Shown here: in pieces, positions 19,187 through 29,577 of the stretch
Numbering within the stretch: the stretch's first letter is position 1
Layout of the letters: each line of letters begins with the position of its first letter
Source: Stutzerimonas kunmingensis
GTDB taxonomy: Bacteria; Pseudomonadota; Gammaproteobacteria; Pseudomonadales; Pseudomonadaceae
Assembly: GCF_900114065.1 (NCBI RefSeq)
Contig: NZ_FORS01000001.1
Location: forward strand, 620,001-684,000
DNA length: 64,000 bases
Direction: 5' to 3'
Translations under genes and position numbers: made by a program
Notes under the pieces: generated by a model
Told to the model about the DNA's origin: nothing
What the model saw: only the letters and a program-made list of their open reading frames with translations
Database searches by the model: none

Positions 19187-19983
19187 CAGAAATCTCCAAA
19201 CATCAACGCGGTCAAAATGAAATCTAGGCCGAGCACCGCCAGCGAGGCGTAAACCACAGTCCGGGTGGTGGCACGGCTGATACCTTCGGAGGTCGGGTCG
19301 CAATCGTAGCCCTGGAACACGGCGATCCAGGTCACTACCAGCGCAAAGACGACGCTCTTGATAACGCCGTTGAGCACATCGGAACTGAAGTCGACACTGT
19401 TCTGCATGTTGGCCCAAAACGAGCCTTCGTAGACACCGAGCCACTCCACCGCCACCATCGCTCCGCCCCAGATACCGACCACGTTGAAGATCAGCGTCAG
19501 CAGCGGCAGCGAGATGAAACCGGCCCAGAGGCGCGGCGCGATGATGTACTTGAGCGGATCGACTCCGATCATTTCCAGGCTCGAGAGCTGCTCGGTCGAC
19601 TTCATGTTGCCGATCTCGGCCGCCAGAGCCGAGCCGGCACGCCCGGCGAACAGCAGCGCAGTAACCACCGGACCGAGCTCGCGCAACAGGGTCAGTGCGA
19701 CCATCTGCCCAACCGCCTGCTCGGAGCCGTAGCTGCTGAGAATGTTGTAGCCCTGCAGCGCCAGCACCATGCCGATGAAGATGCCGGAGACAACTACAAT
19801 CGCCAGTGACAGCACACCAACCGAATAGAGCTGCTTGACCAGCAGCGAAAAACCGTTACGCAGCCCGCTTCGCCCGAACAGCGCATGCACGAGAAATATC
19901 GTCGAGCGCCCCAGGGCTGCCAGCACATCCAGTCCGGCGCGACCGAGCAGGGCAATCCGATCCAACAACGAACGCTTACGCAT
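19186..19983 (-). CDS. mlaE: MlaE, Mla ABC transporter permease
   Basis: 265-residue MlaE-family permease with several membrane helices and the conserved stretch [22 protein letters not shown]...[24 protein letters not shown]. It moves phospholipids across the inner-membrane face of the system that keeps the outer membrane asymmetric. Overlaps the end of mlaF by 8 bases and mlaD by one, so it is translationally coupled. Confidence 0.96.
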   Translation of the reverse strand: MRKRSLLDRIALLGRAGLDVLAALGRSTIFLVHALFGRSGLRNGFSLLVKQLYSVGVLSLAIVVVSGIFIGMVLALQGYNILSSYGSEQAVGQMVALTLLRELGPVVTALLFAGRAGSALAAEIGNMKSTEQLSSLEMIGVDPLKYIIAPRLWAGFISLPLLTLIFNVVGIWGGAMVAVEWLGVYEGSFWANMQNSVDFSSDVLNGVIKSVVFALVVTWIAVFQGYDCDPTSEGISRATTRTVVYASLAVLGLDFILTALMFGDF

Positions 19984-20791
19984 CGGTGCCTCTCAGTAGA
20001 TCGTCGGCATAGGCCGGAGCAGGAAAATGGAATGGCACCGGCCCGTCGGCTGCCCCCGTCATGAATTGCCTGATGCGCGGATTGTTCGACTCCATCAGCT
20101 CCGCCGGCGTGCCCTGGCCAAGCACCTGGGCATCGCCAACCACGTAGATGTAGTCGGCAATGGACGCGGTTTCGGCCAGATCGTGCGAGACGACAATACT
20201 GGTGATGCCCAGCGCGTCGTTGAGCAGACGAATCAGCCGCACGAGGACGCCCATCGCAATCGGATCCTGTCCGGCAAAGGGTTCGTCATACATCAGAATC
20301 TGCGGATCCAGAGCAATCGCCCGCGCCAGCGCGACACGCCGCTTCATACCGCCGGACAGCTCGTCGGGCATCAGCTCGATGGCGCCACGCAGCCCTACCG
20401 CTTCGAGCTTCATCAGCACGATGTCGCGGATCATCTCGTCTGGGAGCTTGGTATGCACCCGCAGCGGAAACGCAACGTTCTCGAACACGTCGAGATCGGT
20501 GAACAGTGCCCCGCTCTGGAACAGCACACCCATCTGCTTGCGCATGTCGAACAGCTCGCTGCGCGAGAGGCTCGGCAGATTATTGCCCGCCACCCAGACT
20601 TCACCACGCGACGGCATCAGCTGCGCAGCGATCAGGCGCAGCAGCGTCGTCTTGCCACAACCGGACGGCCCCATGATGGCCGTAACCTTCCCTCGCGGTA
20701 TGGCGATATCGACATCGTTGAAAATACTGCGCTCGCCTCGCTTGAAGGTCACTCCCTTCAGCTCGACGGCGAAGTCATTGCAGGCGCTCAT
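19976..20791 (-). CDS. mlaF: MlaF, Mla ABC transporter ATPase
   Basis: Cytoplasmic ATPase of the Mla complex, 271 residues. Walker A GPSGCGKT at 41-48, signature LSGGM at 145-149, Walker B LMYDE with Asp169-Glu170, and the switch His in SHD. A C-terminal extension ([16 protein letters not shown]) is typical of MlaF. Start at 20791 behind AAGGAGACCAG. First gene of mlaFEDCB-psiE. Confidence 0.96.
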   Translation of the reverse strand: MSACNDFAVELKGVTFKRGERSIFNDVDIAIPRGKVTAIMGPSGCGKTTLLRLIAAQLMPSRGEVWVAGNNLPSLSRSELFDMRKQMGVLFQSGALFTDLDVFENVAFPLRVHTKLPDEMIRDIVLMKLEAVGLRGAIELMPDELSGGMKRRVALARAIALDPQILMYDEPFAGQDPIAMGVLVRLIRLLNDALGITSIVVSHDLAETASIADYIYVVGDAQVLGQGTPAELMESNNPRIRQFMTGAADGPVPFHFPAPAYADDLLRGTDA

Positions 20792-20875
20792 CTGGTCTCC
20801 TTGCATGCAGTCTGCGAAACAGACGGCTCCCGATGACGCTGGGATACTTTCTGCCCTGACCGTTTTCGGCGGCGC

Positions 20876-20904
20876 ACTATAGCATCGCGCCAGAGGCCGC
20901 CCAA
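20876..20904 (-). promoter_or_regulatory. Putative sigma-70 promoter of the mla operon
   Basis: On the minus strand TTGGGC (20904-20899), 17-base spacer, TATAGT (20881-20876), about 85 bases before mlaF, in the 281-base gap divergent from kdsD. Assigned by eye. Confidence 0.5.
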
Positions 20905-21011
20905 CCGATGAGCGTTTCGGCAGATGACGAGCGACGCCCCGTTCAGCTTCGGTTCAGCTCAGGCTGATCAAATTGATTGTGCCGGCCCACAGTGATGTGC
21001 CGACATTTTCC

Positions 21012-21040
21012 ATGAGCCCGCAACGGATTCTCGCTATAAT
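21012..21040 (+). promoter_or_regulatory. Putative sigma-70 promoter of the kdsD-lptB cluster
   Basis: A consensus -10 TATAAT (21035-21040) 33 bases before kdsD, with a weak -35 (ATGAGC, 21012-21017) at 17 bases. Confidence 0.5.
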
Positions 21041-21072
21041 CGCCGCCTTTTAATCGGACGACCTCGCCAGCC

Positions 21073-22047
21073 ATGAGCCAGAGCAGCCAATTGATCGAAA
21101 CCGCGCAACGCACCATCCGCCTGGAAATAGAAGCGGTTGAGCAGTTGAACGCACGTATCGATGCCGATTTCGTGCAGGCTTGCGAGCTGATCCTTGGCTG
21201 CAAGGGCCGAGTGGTCGTGGTTGGCATGGGCAAGTCCGGGCACGTCGGCCGCAAGATCGCCGCCACATTGGCCAGCACCGGCACCGCCGCCTTCTTCGTG
21301 CACCCTGCCGAAGCCAGCCATGGCGACATGGGCATGATCACTCAGGACGACGTGGTCCTCGCCCTTTCCAACTCCGGCACCACCAGCGAGATCGTCACCC
21401 TGCTACCGCTGATCAAGCGGCTCGGCATCACCCTGATCAGCATGACCGGCAACCCCAACTCGGTGCTGGCCAAGGCCGCTGCGGTGAATCTGGACGCTAG
21501 CGTCGCCATCGAAGCCTGCCCGCTGAACCTCGCGCCGACCTCCTCCACCACTGCCAGCCTGGTGCTCGGCGATGCCCTGGCTATCGCGCTGCTCGAGGCT
21601 CGTGGGTTCACTGCTGAAGATTTCGCCTTCTCTCACCCGGGCGGCGCGCTGGGCCGCCGCCTGCTGTTGAAAGTCGAGCACGTCATGCATACCGGCGAGC
21701 GCCTGCCGAGGGTTCCGCGCGGCACATCGCTGCGCGACGCCCTGCTGGAAATGACCCAGAAGGGCCTGGGCATGACCGTCATCGTCGAAGCGGACGGACG
21801 ACTCGCCGGCATCTTCACCGACGGCGACCTGCGCCGTGCACTGGACAAGGGAGTCGACGTTCGCCAGACGCGCATCGACGAGATCATGACCGTGCACGGC
21901 AAGACCGCCCATGCCGAGATGCTCGCCGCCGAGGCTCTGAAGATCATGGAAGACCACAAGATCAGTTCGCTGGTAGTCGTCGATGACCAGGAGTTGCCGA
22001 TTGGCGCGCTGAACATGCACGACCTCCTGCGCGCGGGGGTGATGTAA
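21073..22047 (+). CDS. kdsD: KdsD, arabinose-5-phosphate isomerase
   Basis: Converts ribulose-5-phosphate to arabinose-5-phosphate, the first step toward Kdo of the LPS core. An N-terminal SIS domain (GMGKSGHVGRKIAATLASTGT, AEASHGDMG, SNSGTTSE) is followed by two CBS domains (about 210-324). 324 residues. The stop overlaps the kdsC start by one base. First gene of the Kdo/LPS-export cluster and divergent from mla. Confidence 0.96.
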   Translation: MSQSSQLIETAQRTIRLEIEAVEQLNARIDADFVQACELILGCKGRVVVVGMGKSGHVGRKIAATLASTGTAAFFVHPAEASHGDMGMITQDDVVLALSNSGTTSEIVTLLPLIKRLGITLISMTGNPNSVLAKAAAVNLDASVAIEACPLNLAPTSSTTASLVLGDALAIALLEARGFTAEDFAFSHPGGALGRRLLLKVEHVMHTGERLPRVPRGTSLRDALLEMTQKGLGMTVIVEADGRLAGIFTDGDLRRALDKGVDVRQTRIDEIMTVHGKTAHAEMLAAEALKIMEDHKISSLVVVDDQELPIGALNMHDLLRAGVM

Positions 22048-22571
22048 TGCACGAACAGCTGCTGCAACGCGCCCGCGACATTCGCCTGGCGATCTTCGAC
22101 GTCGATGGTGTGCTCACCGATGGCCGCCTTTATTTCCTGACCGACGGCAGCGAGTTCAAGACGTTCAACACACTGGACGGCCACGGCATCAAGATGCTGA
22201 TCAACTCCGGCGTGCGCACCGCGATCATCAGCGGGCGCAAGACGCCCGTGGTAGAGCGCCGAGCGCAGAACCTCGGTATCCAGCACCTTTATCAGGGGCG
22301 CGAAGACAAGCTGGTCGTGCTCGACGAACTGCTGACCGAACTTGGCCTGAGCTACTCTGAAGTAGCCTATCTCGGTGACGACCTGCCTGATCTGCCGGTG
22401 ATACGCCGCGTAGGCCTCGGCATGGCCGTGGCCAGCGCCGACACCTTTGTTCGTGAACATGCCCATGGCGTTACCCTGGCCCGCGGTGGCGAGGGTGCGG
22501 CACGCGAGTTCTGCGAACTGATCATGCGCGCGCAGGGCACCCTGGCCGCCGCGCAAAACGCATATCTGTAG
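22047..22571 (+). CDS. kdsC: KdsC, Kdo-8-phosphate phosphatase
   Basis: HAD-family C0 phosphatase, 174 residues, releasing Kdo from Kdo-8-phosphate. Motif I DVDGVLTDG with Asp18 and Asp20, motif II/III ISGRKTPVVERR and YLGDDLPDLPV. Being capless it works as a tetramer. Start fused to the kdsD stop (TAATG). Confidence 0.95.
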   Translation: MHEQLLQRARDIRLAIFDVDGVLTDGRLYFLTDGSEFKTFNTLDGHGIKMLINSGVRTAIISGRKTPVVERRAQNLGIQHLYQGREDKLVVLDELLTELGLSYSEVAYLGDDLPDLPVIRRVGLGMAVASADTFVREHAHGVTLARGGEGAAREFCELIMRAQGTLAAAQNAYL

Positions 22572-22579
22572 GGGTCTGA

Positions 22580-23152
22580 ATGCTTCGCAAAATGCGCTTC
22601 GCTGTCCTGCTGACGCTGATCGCCGCCCTGCTGGTGGCGGTCGGCTACTGGAACATCCGGCCCGAAAGCTTCATGCAGGAGCCGTCAGTCGCCAGTGGCG
22701 CAACGCCCGATGTCGACTTCTATGTGATCAATTCCCGCACGGTGCAATATCAGCCCGACGGCAAGCGCAACTACGAACTGACCGCAGACAAGCTCGAGCA
22801 CATCAAGGCGAGCGACATCAGCCTGCTGACCAAACCGGATCTGCTGTCCTATCGCGGCACCGAACTGCCGTGGCACGTGCGTAGTGAGCGCGGCGAAGTA
22901 TCGGCCGAAGGCGACGAGGTGCTACTGATCGATCAGGTCAAGGTCGAGCGAACCGACGCCAAGGGGCGCCCGACGATCCTGACCACCAGCCGCCTGACGG
23001 TATGGCCGGAGAAGGATTATGCCGAGACAAACCAAGCCGTTAGAATCGAGGCCGCCAATGGCGTGACCACGGCAACCGGCATGAAAGCGTACATGGATGA
23101 CGGCAGGATGCTCCTGCTGTCCAACGTAAGAGGCCAGCATGAGCTGCGTTAA
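22580..23152 (+). CDS. lptC: LptC, LPS transport inner-membrane bridge component
   Basis: 190 residues: one N-terminal membrane helix (FAVLLTLIAALLVAVGYW) and a periplasmic beta-jellyroll (LptC/YrbK). It accepts LPS from LptB2FG and passes it to LptA. Overlaps lptA by 14 bases, so the two are coupled. Confidence 0.93.
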   Translation: MLRKMRFAVLLTLIAALLVAVGYWNIRPESFMQEPSVASGATPDVDFYVINSRTVQYQPDGKRNYELTADKLEHIKASDISLLTKPDLLSYRGTELPWHVRSERGEVSAEGDEVLLIDQVKVERTDAKGRPTILTTSRLTVWPEKDYAETNQAVRIEAANGVTTATGMKAYMDDGRMLLLSNVRGQHELR

Positions 23153-23684
23153 GACTCTCCCCCTCCTGCTCGGTTTGAGCGCATTCTGGCTTGGCGCCAG
23201 CGCCTGGGCGCTTCCCGAGGATCGTGAACAGCCAATCCGCGTTCAAGCCGACACCGCCGAACTGGACGACCGACAGGGCGTGGCGGTCTACCGCGGCGAC
23301 GTGGTCATCACCCAGGGCACGATGAAGATCACCGGCGACACGGTGACCATTACCCAGGATGACAACGGCGACGTCGAAGTATTCACCTCCATCGGCAAGC
23401 CGGCCTACTACGAGCAGAAGCCTGCGGTGGACAAGGAGATCGTCAAAGCCTACGGCCTGACCATCCAGTATTTCGCCGCCAACGAGCGGATCGTGCTCAT
23501 CGATCAGGCCAAGGTCGTTCAGGAAGGCAACACCTTCGAAGGCGAGAAGATCGTCTATGACACCCGTCGGCAGATCGTCAACGCCGGTCGCGCCACCAAT
23601 GCCGATGTCACCACGCCGCGCCCGCGCGTGGACATGGTGATCCAGCCGCGCAAAAACGGTCAGGCTGCGGAGCAGCCCGAGTAA
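23139..23684 (+). CDS. lptA: LptA (LptH), periplasmic LPS-transport protein
   Basis: 181-residue OstA/LptA-family protein with a signal peptide ending ASAWA. The jellyroll repeats start at [21 protein letters not shown]. It builds the periplasmic bridge carrying LPS to LptDE. Called LptH in P. aeruginosa. One-base overlap with lptB. Confidence 0.93.
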   Translation: MSCVKTLPLLLGLSAFWLGASAWALPEDREQPIRVQADTAELDDRQGVAVYRGDVVITQGTMKITGDTVTITQDDNGDVEVFTSIGKPAYYEQKPAVDKEIVKAYGLTIQYFAANERIVLIDQAKVVQEGNTFEGEKIVYDTRRQIVNAGRATNADVTTPRPRVDMVIQPRKNGQAAEQPE

Positions 23685-24409
23685 TGGCCGTTCTCAAAGC
23701 CCAGCATCTGGCCAAGAGCTACAAGAGCCGGCAGGTCGTGCGCGATGTCAGCCTGTCCATTGAAAGCGGGCAGATCGTCGGCCTGCTCGGCCCCAACGGC
23801 GCAGGCAAGACCACCTGCTTTTACATGATCGTCGGCCTGGTGAATGCCGACCAGGGCCGCGTGCTGATTGATCAGGAAGACGTCACACACCTGCCGATGC
23901 ACGGCCGCGCACGCGCCGGCATTGGCTACCTGCCACAGGAGGCCTCGATCTTTCGCAAGCTCTCGGTCGCCGATAACATCATGGCCATTCTCGAGACCCG
24001 CAAGGATCTGGACCGCAACGGCCGTCAGCAGGCGCTGGAAGGCCTACTGCAGGAATTCCATATAAACCATATCCGCGACAGCCTCGGTATGAGCCTCTCT
24101 GGTGGTGAAAGACGCCGCGTGGAGATTGCCCGCGCACTGGCCACCGCACCGAAGTTCATCCTGCTTGATGAACCCTTTGCCGGTGTGGACCCGATTTCGG
24201 TGGGCGATATCAAGCAGATCATCCATCACCTCAAGGCCAAGGGCATCGGCGTGCTGATCACCGATCACAACGTCCGCGAGACCCTGGATATCTGCGAGAC
24301 GGCCTACATCGTCAACGACGGGCAACTGATTGCCGAGGGCGATGCGCAGACCATCCTGAGCAATCAGCTGGTCAAGGAAGTCTATCTGGGCCACGAATTC
24401 CGCCTGTAA
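23684..24409 (+). CDS. lptB: LptB, LPS export ABC ATPase
   Basis: 241-residue ATPase of LptB2FGC. Walker A GPNGAGKT (36-43), signature LSGGE (138-142), [11 protein letters not shown] with Asp162-Glu163, and ITDHN. The LptB-type segment [14 protein letters not shown] identifies the subfamily. Its stop codon lies inside the terminator hairpin. Confidence 0.97.
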   Translation: MAVLKAQHLAKSYKSRQVVRDVSLSIESGQIVGLLGPNGAGKTTCFYMIVGLVNADQGRVLIDQEDVTHLPMHGRARAGIGYLPQEASIFRKLSVADNIMAILETRKDLDRNGRQQALEGLLQEFHINHIRDSLGMSLSGGERRRVEIARALATAPKFILLDEPFAGVDPISVGDIKQIIHHLKAKGIGVLITDHNVRETLDICETAYIVNDGQLIAEGDAQTILSNQLVKEVYLGHEFRL

Positions 24410-24421
24410 GGCGGATTTTTT
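24400..24421 (+). terminator. Intrinsic terminator overlapping the lptB stop codon
   Basis: CCGCCT (24400-24405), loop, AGGCGG (24409-24414), then ATTTTTT. The lptB TAA (24407-24409) lies within the hairpin. It separates the kds/lpt transcript from rpoN. Confidence 0.8.
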
Positions 24422-24468
24422 GCTCGGCTCGGCAAATCGGCTCTAGGCAAAGGCTTCATCGGCAGGCA

Positions 24469-24474
24469 TATAAT
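24469..24474 (+). promoter_or_regulatory. -10 like TATAAT of rpoN
   Basis: TATAAT 82 bases before the rpoN start and just after the lptB terminator; a weak -35 (TAGGCA) is 18 bases upstream. Confidence 0.45.
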
Positions 24475-24555
24475 TTGCTTTCTGCCGGCGCCCCGCGCAC
24501 GGCATGTCGGAATGGGCGCGGTTGCGCCGGCATAAAAGGTTCGAAGTCCTCTGCC

Positions 24556-26070
24556 ATGAAACCATCGCTAGTCCTGAAGATGGGCCAGCAGCTGACGATG
24601 ACACCGCAGCTGCAACAGGCCATACGGCTCCTCCAGCTATCCACCCTCGATCTGCAACAGGAGATCCAGGAGGCGCTGGACTCCAATCCCATGCTCGAGC
24701 GCGAAGAAGACGGAGACGACTTCGACAGCTCCGACCCTATGGCCGAGGCCGCTGAACGGCCAGGCGACACCGTCACCGAGAAGAGCAGCAGCCAGGAAAG
24801 CACCTACGAGGAGCCCTCTCATAGCAGTGACAGCCTGGACGACAGCGACGGCGACTGGGGCGAGCGGATTCCCAGCGAGCTTCCGGTCGACACCGCCTGG
24901 GAAGACATCTACCAGACCAGCGCCAGCAGCCTGCCCAGCAACGATGACGACGAGTGGGATTTCACCAGCCGGACGTCGAGCGGCATAAGCCTGCAGAGCC
25001 ATCTGCTGTGGCAGCTGAACCTCGCGCCAATGAGCGACACCGACCGGCTGATCGCGACCACCCTCATCGACTGCATCAATGAACAGGGTTATCTCGAAGA
25101 GACGCTGCAGGAAATCGTCGACTCGTTCGATCCCGAGCTGGAAATCGAGCTCGACGAGGTCGAGGTCGTTCTGCGTCGTATCCAGCAATTCGAACCGGCC
25201 GGCATCGGCGCACGCGATCTGCGCGAGTGCCTGCTGTTGCAGCTGCGCCAACTACCCGACCGCACACCATGGCTGAGCGAAGCGAAGCGTCTGGTCAGCG
25301 ACTATCTGGACATCCTCGGCAGCCGGGATTACAGCCTGCTGATGCGGCGAATGAAGATCAAGGAAGATGATCTGCGCCAGGTCATCGAACTGATCCAGAG
25401 CCTGAACCCGCGCCCGGGGTCGCAGATCGAGGCGAGCGAACCGGAATACGTGGTGCCCGACGTGATCGTGCGCAAGCACAATGATCGCTGGCTGGTCGAG
25501 CTGAATCAGGAAGCCATGCCGCGCCTTCGCGTCAACGCGCAATACGCCGGCTTCGTCAAACGCGCCGACTCCAGCGCGGACAACACCTTCATGCGCAACC
25601 AGCTGCAGGAAGCGCGCTGGTTCATCAAGAGCCTGCTCAGCCGCAACGAGACCCTGATGAAGGTGGCGACTCAGATCGTCGAACACCAGCGCGCCTTCCT
25701 TGAGCATGGTGACGAGGCGATGAAGCCTCTGGTACTGCACGACATCGCCGAGGCGGTGGGCATGCATGAGTCGACCATCTCCCGCGTGACCACGCAGAAA
25801 TACATGCACACGCCACGCGGCATCTACGAACTCAAATACTTCTTCTCCAGCCACGTCAGCACGGCGGAAGGCGGCGAATGTTCGTCCACTGCGATCCGCG
25901 CGATCATCAAGAAACTGGTCGCCGCGGAAAACCAGAAAAAGCCGTTGAGCGACAGCAAGATCGCTGGTTTACTGGAGGCGCAGGGCATCCAGGTGGCCCG
26001 CCGCACAGTTGCGAAGTACCGCGAGTCGCTCGGTATCGCACCATCCAGCGAGCGCAAACGTCTACTGTGA
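24556..26070 (+). CDS. rpoN: RpoN, RNA polymerase sigma-54 factor
   Basis: 504 residues. Gln-rich region I ([20 protein letters not shown]) contacts activators, an acidic Ser/Asp-rich region II spans about 50-120, then core-binding and HTH segments, and the signature RpoN box [10 protein letters not shown] at 481-490 reads the -24 element. Start at 24556; 27 upstream in-frame codons are not family-like. RpoN drives nitrogen, flagellar and pilus genes, including the pilA promoter at 1711. The downstream order hpf-ptsN-rapZ-ptsO is the classic rpoN cluster. Confidence 0.97.
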   Translation: MKPSLVLKMGQQLTMTPQLQQAIRLLQLSTLDLQQEIQEALDSNPMLEREEDGDDFDSSDPMAEAAERPGDTVTEKSSSQESTYEEPSHSSDSLDDSDGDWGERIPSELPVDTAWEDIYQTSASSLPSNDDDEWDFTSRTSSGISLQSHLLWQLNLAPMSDTDRLIATTLIDCINEQGYLEETLQEIVDSFDPELEIELDEVEVVLRRIQQFEPAGIGARDLRECLLLQLRQLPDRTPWLSEAKRLVSDYLDILGSRDYSLLMRRMKIKEDDLRQVIELIQSLNPRPGSQIEASEPEYVVPDVIVRKHNDRWLVELNQEAMPRLRVNAQYAGFVKRADSSADNTFMRNQLQEARWFIKSLLSRNETLMKVATQIVEHQRAFLEHGDEAMKPLVLHDIAEAVGMHESTISRVTTQKYMHTPRGIYELKYFFSSHVSTAEGGECSSTAIRAIIKKLVAAENQKKPLSDSKIAGLLEAQGIQVARRTVAKYRESLGIAPSSERKRLL

Positions 26071-26144
26071 TTGGCCCCTGGTCGAACTGTCCCGGCGGCA
26101 GGCCCACCAACCTGCTCTTCGTACAAGGCAAAGGAGATAGCAGT

Positions 26145-26453
26145 ATGCAAGTCAACATCAGCGGTGTTCATCTGGAAGTAACCGATGCCCTGCGTGACTA
26201 CATCGAGGAGAAATTCGATCGGCTTGCTCGCCACTTCGACCGCATCATCAGCGTTCAGGTGATCCTCCAGGTCGAGAAACTCAAGCAGAAAGCCGAAGCA
26301 ACCTTGCACGTCGCAGGCCGCGAAGTCGTGGCCATCGCCGATCACGAAGACATGTACGCTGCCGTCGACCTGCTGGTCGACAAGCTCGATCGCCAGTTGA
26401 TCAAGCACAAGGAGAAGCAGCTCGACCACACACAGGGCGCTGTCACCCGCTGA
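26145..26453 (+). CDS. hpf: Ribosome hibernation promoting factor (short HPF)
   Basis: 102-residue HPF/YhbH of the short gamma-proteobacterial type, which binds the 30S decoding site and promotes 100S ribosome dimers in stationary phase. MQVNISGVHLEVTDALRDYI is the family start. AAGGAG precedes the ATG at 26145; the frame is open far upstream but without conservation. Confidence 0.95.
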   Translation: MQVNISGVHLEVTDALRDYIEEKFDRLARHFDRIISVQVILQVEKLKQKAEATLHVAGREVVAIADHEDMYAAVDLLVDKLDRQLIKHKEKQLDHTQGAVTR

Positions 26454-26460
26454 CTCCAAT

Positions 26461-26925
26461 ATGATCCGACTCGAAAACATCCTCACCCCCGGGCGTTCCT
26501 TGGTGAACGTCCCGGGCGGTAGCAAGAAGCGCGTCCTGGAACAGATCGCCAAGGTGATCGCCCAGGACCTTATCGATCTCGACTCCCAGACCATCTTCGA
26601 AAGCCTGATCGCGCGCGAGAAGCTCGGCTCGACCGGGTTCGGCAACGGCATCGCCATCCCGCACTGCCGCATGGTTGGCTGCAATGCGCCGCTGAGCGCC
26701 GTTCTGCGCCTGCAGACGCCAGTGGATTTCGACGCCATCGACGGCGCGCCGGTGGACCTGCTGTTCGTCCTGCTGGTACCGGAAGCCGCCACTGACGAGC
26801 ATCTCGAACTGCTGCGCCAGATCGCCAGCATGCTCGACCGCGAAGACGTACGCCAACGACTGCGCCAGGCGCCGAGCAACGAAAGCCTCTACCAGGTAGT
26901 GGTCGACGTGCAGAACGGGGCATAG
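26461..26925 (+). CDS. ptsN: PtsN, nitrogen-PTS EIIA
   Basis: 154-residue EIIA-Ntr with the phosphorylatable His68 in GNGIAIPHCRM. It receives phosphate from NPr (ptsO, downstream) and regulates targets such as potassium transport and sensor kinases by protein contact. Seven bases after hpf. Confidence 0.96.
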   Translation: MIRLENILTPGRSLVNVPGGSKKRVLEQIAKVIAQDLIDLDSQTIFESLIAREKLGSTGFGNGIAIPHCRMVGCNAPLSAVLRLQTPVDFDAIDGAPVDLLFVLLVPEAATDEHLELLRQIASMLDREDVRQRLRQAPSNESLYQVVVDVQNGA

Positions 26926-27783
26926 ATGCGGCTGATCATCGTCAGTGGACGCTCGGGTTCGGGCAAGAGCACTGCACTGAACGTGCTCGAGGACAACGGC
27001 TTCTATTGCATCGACAACCTGCCTGCCGGACTGTTGCCTGAGCTTGCCGAGCGCGCCCTACTGCACACTGAGCTGCTGCATCCGCAGGTCGCCGTGTCGA
27101 TCGACGCGCGCAACCTGCCCAGCCAGCTCAAGCGCTTCCCCGAGCTACTCGAAGAAGTCCGCGCCAGGCACATCCAGTGCGATGTGCTCTATCTGGATGC
27201 CGACGATGAGACCCTGCTCAAGCGCTTCTCGGAAACCCGCCGCCGCCATCCACTGACCAACGAAAATCGCTCTCTGGCCGAAGCGATCCATGATGAGGAG
27301 TTGCTGCTCGCAGCGATCATCGATCACGCCGACCTGAAGATCGACACCACCCATCTCAATCTCTATCAGCTGCGCGACGTGCTCAAGTTGCGCTTGCTCA
27401 ACAAGCCTGAGCCGGGCACCGCTTTTCTGGTCGAGTCATTCGGTTTCAAGCGCGGGATGCCAGTCGATGCCGATCTCGTGTTCGACGTACGTTGCCTGCC
27501 CAACCCTTACTGGAAAGCCGAGCTTCGCGACTTTTCCGGGCTAGACCAGCCGGTGATCGACTACCTCAGCGCCCAGGCTGACGTGGAAGAAATGTTCCAA
27601 GATATCCACGGCTATCTGAGCAAATGGCTGCCGCGCTTTGCAGCCAGCAACCGCGCATATGTCACCATCGCCATCGGCTGCACCGGCGGCCATCATCGCT
27701 CGGTCTACCTAGCCGAACGGCTAGGCCAGGCGTTGAGAGAACCGCTGAAGAACCTGCAGGTCCGTCATCGGGACCTCGCCTAG
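26926..27783 (+). CDS. rapZ: RapZ, RNase adapter / nucleotide-binding protein
   Basis: 285 residues with Walker A GRSGSGKS (8-15) and the conserved C-terminal motif [17 protein letters not shown]. In E. coli RapZ binds the sRNA GlmZ and directs RNase E to control amino-sugar synthesis; in Pseudomonas the RNA target is not established. Starts directly after the ptsN stop. Confidence 0.95.
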   Translation: MRLIIVSGRSGSGKSTALNVLEDNGFYCIDNLPAGLLPELAERALLHTELLHPQVAVSIDARNLPSQLKRFPELLEEVRARHIQCDVLYLDADDETLLKRFSETRRRHPLTNENRSLAEAIHDEELLLAAIIDHADLKIDTTHLNLYQLRDVLKLRLLNKPEPGTAFLVESFGFKRGMPVDADLVFDVRCLPNPYWKAELRDFSGLDQPVIDYLSAQADVEEMFQDIHGYLSKWLPRFAASNRAYVTIAIGCTGGHHRSVYLAERLGQALREPLKNLQVRHRDLA

Positions 27784-27796
27784 GAATACCTGCACC

Positions 27797-28069
27797 ATGC
27801 CCGCCCGCGAAGTCACCATCATCAACAAACTCGGCCTGCACGCGCGCGCTGCCGCCAAGTTCGTCGCCGTTGCCAATCGCTACCCCTGCAAGATTCGCGT
27901 TGGCCGCTGTCCGGCCACGCTGGTCGATGGCAAGAGCATCATGGCGGTCATGATGCTCGCCGCCAGCAAAGGCACCACCGTGCACCTGGACACCGAAGGT
28001 GAACAGGAAGAGGACGCACTGAACGCGCTGACCGCGCTGATCGACGACTATTTCGAAGAAGGCGAGTAG
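27797..28069 (+). CDS. ptsO: PtsO, nitrogen-PTS phosphocarrier NPr
   Basis: 90-residue HPr-like protein with the active His15 in NKLGLHARAAAKFV and the second motif DGKSIMAVMMLAAS. It passes phosphate from EI-Ntr (PtsP, not in the window) to PtsN. Last gene of the rpoN cluster and convergent with pmbA. Confidence 0.95.
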   Translation: MPAREVTIINKLGLHARAAAKFVAVANRYPCKIRVGRCPATLVDGKSIMAVMMLAASKGTTVHLDTEGEQEEDALNALTALIDDYFEEGE

Positions 28070-28082
28070 ACACCTTGCCACA

Positions 28083-28111
28083 GCGGCGCGAATCGTTGCC
28101 GACCGCGCCGC
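28083..28111. terminator. Stem-loop between convergent ptsO and pmbA
   Basis: GCGGCGCG (28083-28090) and CGCGCCGC (28104-28111), 13-base loop. No T-run; a possible factor-assisted or bidirectional end. Confidence 0.4.
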
Positions 28112-28118
28112 ACCTGCC

Positions 28119-29465
28119 TCACTTGCCAGCGACCATCATTCGCTCGATCAGCACCGAGCCGGTCCGCACGTTGCCGCGCGTTTCCACATCGCAACCGACC
28201 GCCACGATCTGGCGGAACATGTCGCGCAGATTTCCGGCAATCGTTACTTCCTGTACCGGGAACTGGATCTCGCCATTCTCGACCCAGTAGCCGCCAGCGC
28301 CACGAGAATAGTCGCCGGTCACCAGATTCAGGCCCTGTCCCATCAGCTCCGTCACCAGCAGGCCTCGGCCCATGCGCCGGATCAACGCCGCCTGATCCTC
28401 GTCCCCATGGCTGACGAACAGGTTGTGCACACCCCCGGCGTTGGCCGTACTGGGCATACCGAGCTTGCGTCCGGAATAGGTCGAAAGCACATAGGACAGC
28501 AGTCGGCCGTTCTCCACGAACGGCTTGGCATAGGTCGCCAGGCCATCGCCATCGTAGCTGGCACTACCGAGGGCTCGCGGGATGTGCGGACGCTCATCAA
28601 GGCTCAGCCACTCGGGAAACAGCGACTGGCCCAGGGCATCCTCGAGATAAGAGGCTTTGCGGTAGAGATTTCCGCCGGAAATCGCTGCAATGAAGTGGCC
28701 AAACAGACCGGTCGCCAGCTCGGGGGCGAAAAGTACCGGCACTTCGCAGGTAGGAACCGGGCGCGCGCCCAGACGTCGCACGGCACGCTCGGCTGCGCGC
28801 CGGCCGATGGTCTGCGGGTCGAGCAGCGCCTCGCCGATGCGGTTGACGTCGTAGAAATAGTCACGCTGCATCTGCCCTTCGCTCTCGGCGATCATCACGC
28901 AACTCAGGCTGTGACGGCTGCTGCAATAGCCCCCGATGAAGCCGTTGCTGTTGCCATAGGCGCGGCAGCCCTGATGGGTATTTAGCGTAGTGCCGTCTGC
29001 GTTGCGGATACGCTGATCGAAGGCGAACGCGGCGCCTTCACAGCTGAGCGCCTGCTCGATGGCCTGCTCGGGGGTGACCGCCCACGGATGGTAAAGATCG
29101 AGATCGGGAAGCTCGCGCGCCATCAGCGTAGCGTCAGCGAGGCCAGCAAATTCGTCCTCCGAGGCATGCCTGGCGATGGCCAGCGCGGCGGCTACGGTTT
29201 CACGGATGGCGTCGTCACCACTGCCGGTGGTGCTCGCAGTGCCTTTGCTCTGGCCGACATAGAGCGTGATGCCGAAGCCCTGGTCGCGATTGAACTCGAC
29301 CGTCTCCACCTCGCGCTGACGCACTGTGGTCGACAGCCCCTGCTCCATGGAGACCGAAACCTCGCTGGCGCTGGCGCCCTGCCGGCGCGCTTCCTCGATG
29401 ATGCGCTCGACCTTCTCGCGCAAACCGGGCAGCGCGTGCGGGCCGATGCCCTCTACTTCACTCAT
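28119..29465 (-). CDS. pmbA: PmbA/TldE, metalloprotease subunit
   Basis: 448-residue non-catalytic partner of TldD in the TldD/TldE heterodimer, which degrades unfolded peptides and matures microcin B17 in E. coli. Family landmarks: SVSMEQGLSTTVRQREVE, RDQGFGITLYVGQSKG, and the C-terminal GYWVENGEIQFPVQEVTIAGNL. It lacks the HExxxH zinc motif, as expected for TldE. Start at 29465 (MSEVEG) behind GGGAG. tldD lies downstream, with darP between, as in P. aeruginosa. Confidence 0.94.
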   Translation of the reverse strand: MSEVEGIGPHALPGLREKVERIIEEARRQGASASEVSVSMEQGLSTTVRQREVETVEFNRDQGFGITLYVGQSKGTASTTGSGDDAIRETVAAALAIARHASEDEFAGLADATLMARELPDLDLYHPWAVTPEQAIEQALSCEGAAFAFDQRIRNADGTTLNTHQGCRAYGNSNGFIGGYCSSRHSLSCVMIAESEGQMQRDYFYDVNRIGEALLDPQTIGRRAAERAVRRLGARPVPTCEVPVLFAPELATGLFGHFIAAISGGNLYRKASYLEDALGQSLFPEWLSLDERPHIPRALGSASYDGDGLATYAKPFVENGRLLSYVLSTYSGRKLGMPSTANAGGVHNLFVSHGDEDQAALIRRMGRGLLVTELMGQGLNLVTGDYSRGAGGYWVENGEIQFPVQEVTIAGNLRDMFRQIVAVGCDVETRGNVRTGSVLIERMMVAGK

Positions 29466-29577
29466 AAGCACTCCCAAACCACTGCAATCGAATCAAGTTG
29501 CAACCTGGCGCCGCTCCTCTGAAGCCTGCTGCCAGGGCTGCTGTTATCATGGCGGCATTTCCTAGTGGACCATCCCC